NCBI GenBank assembly: GCA_017539125.1
Contig: JAFYHO010000012.1
Coordinates: 1-42,467, forward strand
Length of the DNA: 42,467 bases
Direction of reading: 5' to 3'
DNA from: Actinomycetaceae bacterium
GTDB lineage: Bacteria > Actinomycetota > Actinomycetes > Actinomycetales > Actinomycetaceae
The first letter of the stretch is position 1. Each line of letters opens with the position of its first letter. Below are positions 1 through 10,636 of the stretch, piece after piece. A model generated the notes under the pieces. It saw only the letters and a list, made by a program, of their open reading frames with translations, did not search any database and had not been told where the DNA came from. The translations under genes and the position numbers were made by a program.

Positions 1-171
1 ATCAGTGCGCTTGCCGGTACTGCTCACGGTCACGGTGCTCGTTTAATGCAGATTACTATTACAACTGCTGATTATCGTTTTCTTGAAGCTTTGCTGAATA
101 TGGGTATGGACGTCGTCTCGGTCGACTACATAAATAAGTTCGCCCATGCCCCTGTGCTCCAAAATGCCTAA
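1..171 (+). CDS. C-terminal end of an unidentified protein (partial)
   Basis: An open frame runs in from the window edge and stops with TAA at 169-171, giving the last 56 residues of a protein. It contains AHGHGARLMQ, then a stretch of the type LEALLNMGMDVVSVDY, and ends in HAPVLQNA. Codon use matches the neighbouring genes, so it is a real gene end and not a shadow. I do not recognise the family from this fragment. It lies 202 bp upstream of groES on the same strand, but the CIRCE element and promoter between them make shared regulation unlikely. Confidence 0.6.
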   Translation: MSALAGTAHGHGARLMQITITTADYRFLEALLNMGMDVVSVDYINKFAHAPVLQNA

Positions 172-213
172 GGCTTTACACTTGCCGTCCCTTTGACGAA
201 ATACACCTCATTT

Positions 214-240
214 TTGGCACTCGTCTTGACCGAGTGCTAA
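214..240 (+). promoter_or_regulatory. CIRCE operator (HrcA binding site) for groES
   Basis: The arms are TTGGCACTC and GAGTGCTAA separated by exactly 9 bp, against the CIRCE consensus TTAGCACTC-N9-GAGTGCTAA (one mismatch). CIRCE is the binding site of the heat-shock repressor HrcA. A promoter compatible with it is TTGACC (226-231), 17 bp, TACGCT (249-254); the right CIRCE arm lies directly downstream of the -35 box, so HrcA binding would block RNA polymerase. Confidence 0.93.
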
Positions 241-372
241 TTGTGCAATACGCTGTGCTTTGACGCGGTAGAAACCGCGGCTTGTGCCTAGGTGGTGCCT
301 GACCACCCGCGACGGCGGGCGTCAAACTGGGTGCTGTTTCCAAGTCAATATCTAAAGAGGAGAGGGAGTATA

Positions 373-660
373 GTGACTGTCTCCATTAAGCCGCTTGGCG
401 ATCGTATTGTTATCCAGCAGCTTGAAGCAGAAACCACCACCGCTTCTGGTCTTGTTCTTCCAGATACAGCAACTGAAAAGCCGCTGGAAGGAACAGTTGT
501 TGCTGTCGGTCCAGATTTGTTCGATGAGGACGGCAAGAGCCCCATCAATGTTGGCGATGTCGTCATCTACACCCGTTACGGTGGAACCGAAGTGAAGTAT
601 GGAAGCGATGAATATATTATTCTCGCTGCCAATGACGCTTTGGCTGTTGTCGAACGCTAA
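373..660 (+). CDS. groES: Co-chaperonin GroES
   Basis: This 95-residue 10-kDa chaperonin caps the GroEL ring and helps refold proteins in the cytoplasm. The sequence starts [16 protein letters not shown], carries the mobile-loop region ([16 protein letters not shown]) and the typical [10 protein letters not shown] and [13 protein letters not shown] strands, and ends at normal length. I chose the GTG at 373 because a purine-rich ribosome site (GAGGAGAGGG) lies just upstream and the family begins here; the longer frame from 292 runs through leader DNA. It is preceded by a CIRCE element and followed at once by a strong terminator, so it is transcribed alone. groEL is not adjacent and must lie elsewhere. 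Confidence 0.97.
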   Translation: MTVSIKPLGDRIVIQQLEAETTTASGLVLPDTATEKPLEGTVVAVGPDLFDEDGKSPINVGDVVIYTRYGGTEVKYGSDEYIILAANDALAVVER

Positions 661-673
661 AACATAAAACGCG

Positions 674-704
674 AGAGGGGCTTAGCTTTGGCTAAGCCCC
701 TTTT
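674..704 (+). terminator. Rho-independent terminator after groES
   Basis: A perfect 10-bp stem, GGGGCTTAGC (677-686) with GCTAAGCCCC (691-700), has a TTTG loop, is extended by flanking A-T and G-T pairs, and is followed by TTTT. It ends the monocistronic groES transcript. Confidence 0.9.
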
Positions 705-748
705 AAGCTTTAAGCCTCTTTTTTTCTTGTCATTGTGAGCGCGTAAAG

Positions 749-811
749 GTGTGGCGACTATTTTCGGTGAGGGAATCAGCGTAGGCCCCGAGGCGGAAAT
801 AGTCGCCACAC
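749..811. repeat. Palindromic hairpin repeat, family 2, copy A
   Basis: A 15-bp perfect inverted repeat (GTGTGGCGACTATTT at 749-763, complement ending at 811) encloses a loop containing GAGGGAATCA and CCCCGAG. The loop and the arms closely resemble the hairpin at 12804-12870 when that copy is read on the other strand. Outside it, TGTCATTGT near 730 and ACAATGACG near 832 form a further inverted pair. It lies between groES and dnaX and overlaps no gene. Confidence 0.75.
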
Positions 812-875
812 TTTCTTTGGGAATCGAATAGACAATGACGAGAAAATGTCCGTCCCACCTATTAGAGTTGGACTT

Positions 876-3083
876 GTGAGTATGGCATTGTATCGGCGTT
901 ACCGGCCGCAGAAGTTTCAAGACGTTATTGGGCAAGATCAAGTCACTAAGCCACTGATGGCTGCTTTGAGAGGCGAGCGCACTGCTCATGCCTACCTATT
1001 CTCCGGGCCGCGTGGCTGCGGCAAGACGACATCGGCGCGCATTCTCGCCCGCTGTCTGAACTGCGCACAAGGGCCGACTGACACCCCCTGCGGCGAATGC
1101 GATTCCTGCCGAGAGCTGGGCACCTCAGGCTCTGGTTCTCTCGATGTCATCGAAATGGACGCTGCCAGCCACGGCGGTGTCGATGATGCCCGCGATTTAG
1201 TCGAGCGTGCAGCTTTCGCTCCGGTGCGCGACCGCTACAAAATCTTCATCGTCGACGAAGCCCATATGGTCACCAATCAAGGCTTTAACGCCCTGCTCAA
1301 ACTCGTCGAAGAGCCTCCCGATTACATCAAGTTTATTTTTGCAACGACCGAGCCTGAAAAGGTCATCCCGACTATCCGTTCACGTACACACCATTATCCT
1401 TTCCGTCTCGTCCCACCTGAGCTGCTTGAAGAGCTCATGTCGGGACTGTGTGCCGAAGAAGGCGTAGAAATCGGTGCGGGTGTTCTGCCGCTGGTAGTAC
1501 GCGCTGGTGCGGGCTCTGTGCGAGATTCACTCTCGGTGCTTGACCAGCTCATTGGCGGCTCCGACGATTCAAGCGTCAGCTATGAGGCTGCCATTGGTCT
1601 TTTGGGCTACACCGATTCAGCTTTGCTTGACGATGCGGTCGACGCTATCGCCGCTCAAGACGGCAAAACCTTGTTCGATGTGGTCGATAGAATCGTTCAA
1701 TCGGGGCACGCCCCACGCCGCTTCGTCGAAGATTTACTCCAGCGTCTGCGTGACCTTATCATTTTGTCTCTCGCCGGTGATTCTGCTGTCGATGCACTTT
1801 CATCTGTGCCTGCCGACCAGCTTGAGCGCATGCAGAAACAGGCGGCACATCTCGGTGCTGCCCGCGCCTCGCGCAGCGCTGATTTAACCAATGAAGCTCT
1901 TTCGTCAATGGTCGGAGCTACTTCTCCACGCCTGCAACTTGAGCTCTTGTGTGCCCGTCTCTTGCTGCCCAGCGCTGGAGAACAGAGCAGTGCTGCTGCC
2001 TCTGCGTCCGCTGCCGTTCCCAGTGCTCCTGCCAGCAAGCCCGCCCCTCCAAGCGCTCAGACCATCTCTAAATTGCGCGAACAATTTGGTAACCCGTCCC
2101 CTAAGCCAGAACCGGGGGCGCCTGCGCGTCCCGCCGAGCCAGAAGCGAAGGCGGCACCTGCTGACTTCGTGCCCGCAGATAATCTCCCCACTTTCCCATC
2201 CCCAGCCGATATGGCCGCTGAGAAAGAGAACAAGGGGAGTACATCTGATTCCGCTGACACGGAAAATGTGCAGCCTGACGTTCCTAAGCCTGCCCCGCCG
2301 AAATCGTCAGACACGTTGACAATCCGTCGGCGTTGGCCCGAGGTACTCGAGGCAATCAAGGTGATGCCAGGCGGCAAGAGCACAGCCCCCTTGCTTGCGC
2401 AATGCGCGCAAGTCGGTTCTTATGACGACGGTGTTCTTACGCTGCAATTCACGAATGAGGGTATGGCGCGTAATTTGACTGAAGAGCGCAGTGCCCTTAT
2501 CGCCTCGGCCTTGTATGACGTTCTCGGAATTAAAGCGACTGTCTCTTCTCAAACTGGGAACGCTGATATCCCAAAAGTTGAAGCCGGCAGTGCCGGCTCG
2601 CCGTCCTTGCCCAATAGCGATGCTGTTCCTGTCGATGTTCCGGGTGTTGACGGTGATGAGGCGCCTAAGGATGACGAGGTGCATAACGGGAAGCAGTCGT
2701 CTTACGAGCATGAACAGCACATGTCTACAGTACCGACTCCGCCTCCCATGCTCGAAGCGGAAGAATGGCACGCTCCTTCTGTTCCTGAGTATTTGAGCCA
2801 GAAAAACGAGGGAAAGAGTGCGAGCGATACTCCAAGCAAAGAAGTCTCTGCTATCACCCAACAGATTCGCGAGCGCTATGGCCAGGGGGAGCCTGAGCCA
2901 GAGCCCGCGCCGGCGCCTGACACGCCAGAGCTGTTGGTGTCTGAAGATGAAGCCCCTGAAATGTTCATCTCGCCGGATGACCCGACGATTGACCAATCCA
3001 CAGTCCTGGGGCTGAACGTCGTCCTTGAGACTTTTTCTGGCACACTATTGGCAAGTGATGAGGCAGAGCAAGGGGGAGAGTAA
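876..3083 (+). CDS. dnaX: DNA polymerase III subunits gamma and tau
   Basis: This is the clamp-loader ATPase of the replicative polymerase. The N-terminal AAA+ domain has LYRRYRPQKF at the start, Walker A GPRGCGKTTSAR, a zinc site (CLNCAQ, then CGECDSC), Walker B IFIVDEAHM, sensor-1 TTEPEKV and the IRSRTHHY motif. It is followed by the collar domain and then by a long Pro/Ala/Glu-rich linker and tail of about 350 residues, as in actinobacterial tau. Homologues start at or just before MALYRRYRP, so GTG 876 (or ATG 882) is preferred over the ATG at 846; neither start has a strong ribosome site. I saw no clear slippery A-run for a programmed frameshift. recR follows without a gap. Confidence 0.95.
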   Translation: MSMALYRRYRPQKFQDVIGQDQVTKPLMAALRGERTAHAYLFSGPRGCGKTTSARILARCLNCAQGPTDTPCGECDSCRELGTSGSGSLDVIEMDAASHGGVDDARDLVERAAFAPVRDRYKIFIVDEAHMVTNQGFNALLKLVEEPPDYIKFIFATTEPEKVIPTIRSRTHHYPFRLVPPELLEELMSGLCAEEGVEIGAGVLPLVVRAGAGSVRDSLSVLDQLIGGSDDSSVSYEAAIGLLGYTDSALLDDAVDAIAAQDGKTLFDVVDRIVQSGHAPRRFVEDLLQRLRDLIILSLAGDSAVDALSSVPADQLERMQKQAAHLGAARASRSADLTNEALSSMVGATSPRLQLELLCARLLLPSAGEQSSAAASASAAVPSAPASKPAPPSAQTISKLREQFGNPSPKPEPGAPARPAEPEAKAAPADFVPADNLPTFPSPADMAAEKENKGSTSDSADTENVQPDVPKPAPPKSSDTLTIRRRWPEVLEAIKVMPGGKSTAPLLAQCAQVGSYDDGVLTLQFTNEGMARNLTEERSALIASALYDVLGIKATVSSQTGNADIPKVEAGSAGSPSLPNSDAVPVDVPGVDGDEAPKDDEVHNGKQSSYEHEQHMSTVPTPPPMLEAEEWHAPSVPEYLSQKNEGKSASDTPSKEVSAITQQIRERYGQGEPEPEPAPAPDTPELLVSEDEAPEMFISPDDPTIDQSTVLGLNVVLETFSGTLLASDEAEQGGE

Positions 3084-3692
3084 ATGTTATCTATTTATGA
3101 CGGAGCGCTCGAAGAACTCATCTATCAGCTGGGGCGCCTACCAGGGATTGGGCCGAAGAGCGCCCAGCGGATTGCCTTCCACATCCTCGGCTCGTCTGCT
3201 GAGGACACTGAGGAGCTTGTACAGGCTCTACGCCAAGTCAAAGAACATGTGCATTTTTGCGAAGTCTGCGGCAATGTGACAGAGAATGAGCGCTGCGCTA
3301 TTTGCACCGATGAGCGGCGAGTAAAAAACACGATTTGCGTGGTTGCCCATGCCAAAGATATCCAAGCAATCGAGGCGACGCGCGAGTTTCGCGGGCTCTA
3401 CCATGTGCTTGGTGGGCTCATCGACCACGTCGGTGGTGTTGAAGAGAAAGACTTGCGTGTTCGCGAGCTTTTGGAGCGCCTGTATGACGGCACAGTTGAG
3501 GAAGTCATTCTCGCCCTCGACACCTCGGTCAACGGGCACGCCACAATGCTCTCGCTCTCACGCATTCTCGCCCCCGCCGGTATTACCGTCTCGCGTCTGG
3601 CAGTGGGAATGCAGGCAGGCAGCGAGGTTGATTTTGCTGACGAAATCTCCCTCGGCTTTGCCCTCGAAGGCCGTACCGTCATTTCCGAGTAG
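3084..3692 (+). CDS. recR: Recombination mediator RecR
   Basis: This 202-residue protein works with RecO (and RecF) to load RecA on gapped DNA. It shows the N-terminal helix-hairpin-helix (LGRLPGIGPKSAQRIAFH), a four-cysteine zinc finger (CEVC, then CAIC), the Toprim domain (ICVVAHAKDIQAIEAT) and the C-terminal Walker-like VSRLAVGMQAGSEVDFADE, ending GFALEGRTVI. The ATG directly follows the dnaX stop codon and its ribosome site (AGGGGGAGAG) lies inside dnaX, so the two are co-transcribed and probably translationally coupled. The dnaX-recR pairing is widely conserved. Confidence 0.97.
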   Translation: MLSIYDGALEELIYQLGRLPGIGPKSAQRIAFHILGSSAEDTEELVQALRQVKEHVHFCEVCGNVTENERCAICTDERRVKNTICVVAHAKDIQAIEATREFRGLYHVLGGLIDHVGGVEEKDLRVRELLERLYDGTVEEVILALDTSVNGHATMLSLSRILAPAGITVSRLAVGMQAGSEVDFADEISLGFALEGRTVISE

Positions 3693-3697
3693 GCTTT

Positions 3698-3914
3698 TCC
3701 GTCATTGCGAGGAGCGAGCGTCAGCGAGCGACGCGGCAATCAATAGTCCATTATTGTTTGCTTTGCACAGCAAGGAGCGGAAGGTCCGTGAAAGCTCGCT
3801 TTCACGAGACTGTAGCGACGCAGCTGCGAAAGGCGTGCATTGCACGCCGAACAACGCTGACAAATTTCCGTTATTGATTGCCGCGCATGGCTTCGCCATG
3901 CTCGCAATGACGGA
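3698..3914. repeat. Large palindromic intergenic element, family 1, complete copy
   Basis: A 217-bp element is bounded by 14-bp perfect inverted ends, TCCGTCATTGCGAG (3698-3711) and its complement (3901-3914). Inside are GGCAATCAATA and its counterpart TTATTGATTGCC near the other end, the hairpins CGTGAAAG-ctcg-CTTTCACG (3787-3806) and GGCGTGC-att-GCACGCC (3832-3848), and the motif GGAGCGGAAGGTC. Related copies occur at 6352, 24141, 25703, 39931 and 41639. There is no open frame for a transposase, so it is MITE-like or REP-like. It sits between recR and lysC. Confidence 0.85.
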
Positions 3915-4024
3915 TGGGTAGAGATGTGGGCACAGTCTCAGGGGTGTGCATGTAATCTCATGGACAGCGCCGAAAGGTTCTGACGCTTCTCTGTAAAATC
4001 TTCACAGGAAGATAAAGGAGCACA

Positions 4025-6333
<2,309 letters not shown>

Positions 6334-6351
6334 CCCTTTTGCACCCCCACT

Positions 6352-6664
6352 CCGTCATTGCGAGTTCCAGTAGGAACGACGTGGCAATCTTCACCCACGT
6401 CATTGCGAGAAGCAGGCAACGCCTGCGACGAAGCAATCAATAATGGACATTTGATTGTTTTGCGAAAGCCAGTAGTAATGGACATTGCGGCGCGGCAAGG
6501 CAAGCAATTGTGTTGGTATTGATCGCCGCGGTCGCCTTATTCGTTCGCTTCGCTCACTTACGACAACATCGTCGCTTCGGCTACACGCGAGTAAACTCCC
6601 GTGAGCCCTTCGCTCCTCGTTGTGCAGGCTCCCTCGCGATGACGGTTGTGATACGCAATGACGG
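6352..6664. repeat. Palindromic intergenic element, family 1, complex copy
   Basis: The 400 bp between asd and the kinase gene consist almost entirely of family 1 repeat DNA. CGTCATTGCGAG occurs at 6353-6364 and again near 6401, CTCGCGATGACGG at 6633-6645, and CGCAATGACGGG near 6653-6664. In between are AATCAATAATGGAC blocks and an inverted copy of the internal module (TTCGCTTCGCTCACTTACGACAAC and onward, to CTCGTTGTGC near 6625). It looks like two or more insertions, or one degenerate copy. No gene is supported here. Confidence 0.75.
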
Positions 6665-6733
6665 GCTTACTTCGTTCTGTCCGATACCTGTGGCAGACTG
6701 GGATAAGACTATTTTTCGTAGAACGAGGTGCGT

Positions 6734-8527
6734 ATGGGCGACCGAAAGGAAATCGGCGGCTACCAGCTTCTTGAGCAGATTGGTTACGGCGGCATGTCTA
6801 CCGTCTACAAAGCTCAAGACGGTGCCGGTAATTATGTTGCCCTGAAACTCCTCCACCCTGCACTTGCCGATTCGGCTGGGCGCGAGCGCCTGAGCCGCGA
6901 AGTCTCTATGTTGCTGCGCGTAAAAGGCAGCCGCGTTGCACAAGTTCTTGACGCTGAGACGGAAGCCGAGGACGCTTTCATCGTTACTGAGCTGATAGAC
7001 GGCCCCACCTTAGAGCAGGACGTCGCCGAGAACGGCGTCTATGAGGGTGAAGAATTGGCAGAGTTGGCAGAGGAATTGACTCAAGCAATTCGCTCTATTC
7101 ACGCCGCGGAAGTCCTTCATCGAGATTTGAAACCCTCAAATGTGATGATGAGCGAGGACGGGCCCGTCCTCATCGATTTTGGTATCGCCCAGCTGGGTGA
7201 CGATACACGCTTGACCAAAGTGGGCTCGCTGGCTCAAACTCCTGGTTATTGCGACCCGCGGGTGGTGCGCGGCGACCAGCCTGACGAGGAAGCCGATTGG
7301 TGGGCGCTCGCGGCTGTCCTGCTCTTTGCTGCCACAGGCAGGTCGCCTTTTGGGACGGGAACGACGGACGTTATTCTGCGCAGAGTTCTTGACGGTCACG
7401 CAGATGTGTCAGGACTAGACAAGCCGATTGCGCAGGCTTTTTTGGCAGCTCTCGTCCCACACAACCGTATCGACACGGAAACCCTGACAGAGGTTCTCCG
7501 TCATCCTGAGAACGCTCACAAACTTTTACCGTCACGCTCTGAAAACCCGACACAGATGCTTGCCTACGAAAAGACGCGCGTCTATGAAACCGTCCCTGAG
7601 CCGGTGGAACAAGCGGAGGAACAGGCTGCGCTGACCGAGGTGATTGCCCACGACGCCACAGAAATCGTCGATACGCAAAGCGTAGCCGGGCAGTACGATA
7701 CAGAGCTGCTTGAGCTGCCCCAGCCCACCCAGCAGACAGAACTTTTACCTCGCGAATATGTGCCTGAGCAAGAGCTCGCACCAACTATGCCCTATGGTCA
7801 GCCAGTTATGAACGGTGCTGGGGCAGAGAACGCCAGTGGAGATACTGAGCTTGTTGACAGTGGTGATGAGTATTTAACCGAGCCTGTGCCTCAGTGGGCG
7901 CGTAAAGCCCCGAAATCGTCGTGGCTTGTCCTGCTGATTGGGCTTGCTTTGTCTGTTTACGGCTCTGTGTGGATAGGGGTCGGGCTGTCCCTGTATGCGC
8001 TTTTCCTCGTTGTGTGTTCTACGTGGGGTCTCGTCTCGGGCGAACTGCGTGAGCGGCGCTTAGAACGCGGGGGAATCTATCCGCACGATAGGTTGGGAGC
8101 CTTTGTGCGCCTGCCGTGGGCTTTGATACGTGCTGTGTTGCTGAGTGCTGTCAGTCTTGTTGTTGGTGCTCTTGCCTTTGGGCTTATTTTCCTCCTCTTG
8201 CGTAATTTCGTCGCCGATATTCCCCTTATTCCGCAAAGCTCGGGGGAGAAGATTCCGCTTCCACATGCGGCTCTTGTCGGTATTGCGTTCTTCGTATTGC
8301 TGCTTGTCTCGTGGCTATTTGTCAGTAATAGGAGAGGGCGTGAAGGGGCGCGTTCTTGCCTGAAATCGCTTGCGCCCAGCGCGGGCTATACGTTCTTCTG
8401 GACGATAATTCTCATTATCGGTATCGGCATAGGTGTTGTGCTTGTCGGCAATACGCCCTATGTTGATTGGTTCCCCTTGCCAGATGTAGGTGGCACGCTT
8501 CCGCGGCTTTTCGGTACACAAGTGTAG
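6734..8527 (+). CDS. Membrane-bound Ser/Thr protein kinase
   Basis: This is a eukaryotic-type (Hanks) kinase of about 597 residues. The kinase domain (about residues 8-270) has the glycine loop IGYGGMSTVYKA, the ATP-binding lysine in VALKLLHPAL, the catalytic loop HRDLKPSNVMM, DFG in LIDFGIAQL, and the activation segment TPGYCDPRVVRG. A Glu/Gln/Pro-rich linker follows, then four or five hydrophobic segments (for example WLVLLIGLALSVYGSVW and FFWTIILIIGIGIGVVLVG). There are no PASTA repeats, so it is unlike the PknB sensor of cell-wall fragments; the multi-pass tail is unusual. I chose ATG 6734 because GAGG lies 5 nt upstream; a GTG at 6728 is possible. The substrate is unknown. Confidence 0.9.
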   Translation: MGDRKEIGGYQLLEQIGYGGMSTVYKAQDGAGNYVALKLLHPALADSAGRERLSREVSMLLRVKGSRVAQVLDAETEAEDAFIVTELIDGPTLEQDVAENGVYEGEELAELAEELTQAIRSIHAAEVLHRDLKPSNVMMSEDGPVLIDFGIAQLGDDTRLTKVGSLAQTPGYCDPRVVRGDQPDEEADWWALAAVLLFAATGRSPFGTGTTDVILRRVLDGHADVSGLDKPIAQAFLAALVPHNRIDTETLTEVLRHPENAHKLLPSRSENPTQMLAYEKTRVYETVPEPVEQAEEQAALTEVIAHDATEIVDTQSVAGQYDTELLELPQPTQQTELLPREYVPEQELAPTMPYGQPVMNGAGAENASGDTELVDSGDEYLTEPVPQWARKAPKSSWLVLLIGLALSVYGSVWIGVGLSLYALFLVVCSTWGLVSGELRERRLERGGIYPHDRLGAFVRLPWALIRAVLLSAVSLVVGALAFGLIFLLLRNFVADIPLIPQSSGEKIPLPHAALVGIAFFVLLLVSWLFVSNRRGREGARSCLKSLAPSAGYTFFWTIILIIGIGIGVVLVGNTPYVDWFPLPDVGGTLPRLFGTQV

Positions 8528-8540
8528 AGGGTATAAAGAG

Positions 8541-8613
8541 AGCCACCTATCGGACTCGAACCGATGACCTGCTGTTTACAAGGCAGCTGCTCTACCAACT
8601 GAGCTAAGGTGGC
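8541..8613 (-). tRNA. tRNA-Thr (anticodon TGT)
   Basis: Read on the minus strand this is a 73-nt cloverleaf: acceptor GCCACCT with AGGTGGC, D stem GCTC/GAGC, anticodon loop CTTGTAA, T stem ATCGG/CCGAT with loop TTCGAGT, and discriminator T. The anticodon TGT reads ACA/ACG threonine codons. The anticodon stem GCTGC/ACAGC has a C-A mismatch at the closing 31-39 pair, which is tolerated in some tRNAs. CCA is not encoded. Confidence 0.95.
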
Positions 8614-8736
8614 AAGTGGCGAAAAGTTCCGCCTTGTGGGCAGCAACTTTCGCACAAAGCAATCTTGCCATGCTTGCCTTAGCAGGGTAGGCACAATAAG
8701 TGTGACATAGACGCGATGTGCGCACCCAGCACACTG

Positions 8737-9639
8737 CTACTTATCGAGAAGGTCCGGAATATCTGTCGACCATTTATCAGACATTACGCCATCGATATAC
8801 ACGCTCGGAGTGCCGTAATTGCCGTCTGTGCGAGACAGCTGTGAATCTACGGCAAACTGTTCTGTTGTCTCGACAATCCAGGTCAGCAGGGGACTTGAAG
8901 CAACATCCTCATCTTCTAGGGCTGTCTCCATTTGAGTCAGTTCCTGCAAGAGCTTCTCGCAGTTTTCCTCGCTCACTCCTGCTTCTCGCGCAATATCGAC
9001 AACATCTTTAGCGGTAGGTGCGGAGATTTTTTCTTCCAGATAGGGAGTCATGAGTTTTTCATGCACAAGTTCATGGAATGCGAAGTATTTGTCCGGCTCA
9101 TTTTCGGCGATGAAAAACTCGGCTCCCGCACCTGTAGAGGCAAAGGGGATGCTGTGGATTCGGACGGGGTGGTAAACGAGTGTAATATCGCCTCTCTTTG
9201 CGGCTTCGCCGAGGGCAGCCCCGTACTCATTACCGAGCAAATTGCAGGCAGGGCAGGCGTAGTCAAAATAAATATCAACCTGTGGCACACCTTCGTTCTT
9301 TGTGCCTGCAACGAGCTCTTTGCCAAGGCTAATCCCGCCATATTCGGTGACGTTCGCTGGAGCTTGTGCGGTAATAACTTTCTCGCTATGTGCAAGACCA
9401 TCGCTGCCCTTAGTTGACGGTATGGGCGTATCTGTATTTTTTACAAGAATAACTGTCAGGGCAATAACCGCCGCGATGATAGCCACGCCAGCCACTGCGG
9501 CGATAATGCGGGTGCGCTTGCGCTTGGCTTCCTCTTGCTCCTTCAACAGGCGTGCCTGCTCGCGCGCTTTCTCGCGGTTAAGATTGCGGCGCTGGTTGCG
9601 GTTGATAGTGTCTTTTCTTGGCGCATTCGTACTTGGCAT
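8737..9639 (-). CDS. Membrane-anchored DsbA-like thiol-disulfide oxidoreductase, paralogue 1 (CPAC)
   Basis: This 300-residue protein has a basic cytoplasmic N-terminus rich in Arg, Lys and Glu (about residues 1-45), one membrane anchor (IIAAVAGVAIIAAVIALTVI) and an extracytoplasmic thioredoxin/DsbA-like domain with the redox motif CPAC in YFDYACPACNLLGNEYG, the helical insert (FFIAENEPDKYFAFHELVHEKL) and a C-terminal TPSVYIDG cis-proline strand. It probably forms disulfides in exported proteins, like actinobacterial MdbA, though no VKOR partner is in the window. A TACGAT -10 box lies 7 nt before the ATG, so the transcript is probably leaderless. A second homologue lies just upstream on the same strand. 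Confidence 0.9.
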   Translation of the reverse strand: MPSTNAPRKDTINRNQRRNLNREKAREQARLLKEQEEAKRKRTRIIAAVAGVAIIAAVIALTVILVKNTDTPIPSTKGSDGLAHSEKVITAQAPANVTEYGGISLGKELVAGTKNEGVPQVDIYFDYACPACNLLGNEYGAALGEAAKRGDITLVYHPVRIHSIPFASTGAGAEFFIAENEPDKYFAFHELVHEKLMTPYLEEKISAPTAKDVVDIAREAGVSEENCEKLLQELTQMETALEDEDVASSPLLTWIVETTEQFAVDSQLSRTDGNYGTPSVYIDGVMSDKWSTDIPDLLDK

Positions 9640-9646
9640 GGCTACT

Positions 9647-9652
9647 ATCGTA
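9647..9652 (-). promoter_or_regulatory. -10 box of a leaderless promoter (DsbA-like gene 1)
   Basis: TACGAT on the minus strand is followed by 7 nt (AGTAGCC) and the ATG at 9639, with no SD-like sequence between. The same spacer AGTAGCC precedes the paralogue at 10585, so promoter and gene were duplicated together. Confidence 0.6.
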
Positions 9653-9718
9653 GTCTGTTTGGCGGAATAATTCTCCCGCTAAACTTTTTTGTTCTCTCAG
9701 AGAACGCGTCTGCTGGTA

Positions 9719-10585
9719 CTACTTGCTCAGAATATTAGCGAGGTCTGTCGACCAGTTTTCTTTCTGGACACCGTCAATATAAACGGTTGGAGTGCCCGCT
9801 CCGCCCGTCATCGCGATACTTTCTGTGGTGAAGCGGTTACTGGTTTCGACGACCTTCGTGAGCAGGGGAGTCAAATTCGACTGGTCGTTCTGCCCCAAAA
9901 TGTCCTCCATATCCGTCAATTCCTTCAAGAGCGCCTCGCAGTTTGCATCACTCACTCCTGCTTCGCGCGCAGTATCAACGATAGTTTGGGCATTTGGGCT
10001 TTCCGCCTCGCCATTTATATACGGCGTCATCACTTTTTCGTGCAGAAGCTCGTGGAAGATCAAATACTTATCCGGTTCGTTTTCGGCGACGAATAATTCT
10101 GCCCCAGCACCTTCATAGGAAAAGAAAGTGTTCAAAATAGCGACAGGATGGTAGACGAGGGTAATATCGCCGTCTTTGGCGGCTGCGGCGAGGTCAGCGC
10201 CATAGTCATTGCCAAGGTGATTGCAGTGGCTGCAGGAGTAGTCGAAATAAATATCGACTTGTGTCGCGCCTTCGTTTTGCGTGCCAGCGACAAGCTCTTT
10301 GCCGAGCGAAATGCCTTCCTTGGCGCGTTCAGGGGCAGTTAATAGTGTGGCGTTGGGGTCAGGTGTACTGGTGGTGGAGCTGTTTTCTGTCGGCTCCGAT
10401 GACGACCCGTTTGTGTCTACATTTTTGACAAGAAGAACAACAAAAAAGATAATCGCTGCTATGAGGAGAACACTGACGGCAGTGACGATAATGCCCGTGC
10501 TCTTTGTTTGAGTAGCGTGTTCTTCAGTAGCAGGCGCTTGCTCTTGTGGCAGCGCATTCGTTTCGGAAAAATCTGTGCTTGTCAT
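9719..10585 (-). CDS. Membrane-anchored DsbA-like thiol-disulfide oxidoreductase, paralogue 2 (CSHC)
   Basis: This 288-residue protein has the same design as its neighbour: a short cytoplasmic tail, one membrane segment (GIIVTAVSVLLIAAIIFFVVLLV), then a DsbA-like domain with the redox motif CSHC in YFDYSCSHCNHLGNDYG, LFVAENEPDKYLIFHELLHEK, and TPTVYIDGV near the end. The two proteins are clearly tandem duplicates (79 bp apart), but their active-site dipeptides differ (SH here, PA in the other). In this family the dipeptide tunes redox potential, so they may have different roles or substrates. The N-terminal tails differ strongly (acidic Ser/Thr-rich here, basic in the other). The promoter appears leaderless. 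Confidence 0.9.
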   Translation of the reverse strand: MTSTDFSETNALPQEQAPATEEHATQTKSTGIIVTAVSVLLIAAIIFFVVLLVKNVDTNGSSSEPTENSSTTSTPDPNATLLTAPERAKEGISLGKELVAGTQNEGATQVDIYFDYSCSHCNHLGNDYGADLAAAAKDGDITLVYHPVAILNTFFSYEGAGAELFVAENEPDKYLIFHELLHEKVMTPYINGEAESPNAQTIVDTAREAGVSDANCEALLKELTDMEDILGQNDQSNLTPLLTKVVETSNRFTTESIAMTGGAGTPTVYIDGVQKENWSTDLANILSK

Positions 10586-10592
10586 GGCTACT

Positions 10593-10598
10593 ATCCTA
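10593..10598 (-). promoter_or_regulatory. -10 box of a leaderless promoter (DsbA-like gene 2)
   Basis: TAGGAT on the minus strand, then 7 nt AGTAGCC, then the ATG at 10585; there is no SD sequence. It is nearly identical to the promoter of the adjacent paralogue. Confidence 0.6.
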
Positions 10599-10636
10599 GT
10601 ACCTTTCCGTCATTGGCGAGTAATGAGGGGCAGTGC

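Noticed and set aside
3343-3921. 192-codon frame overlapping recR and the palindromic element
   Set aside because: Most of it is recR in another frame, the rest is repeat DNA; no start site.
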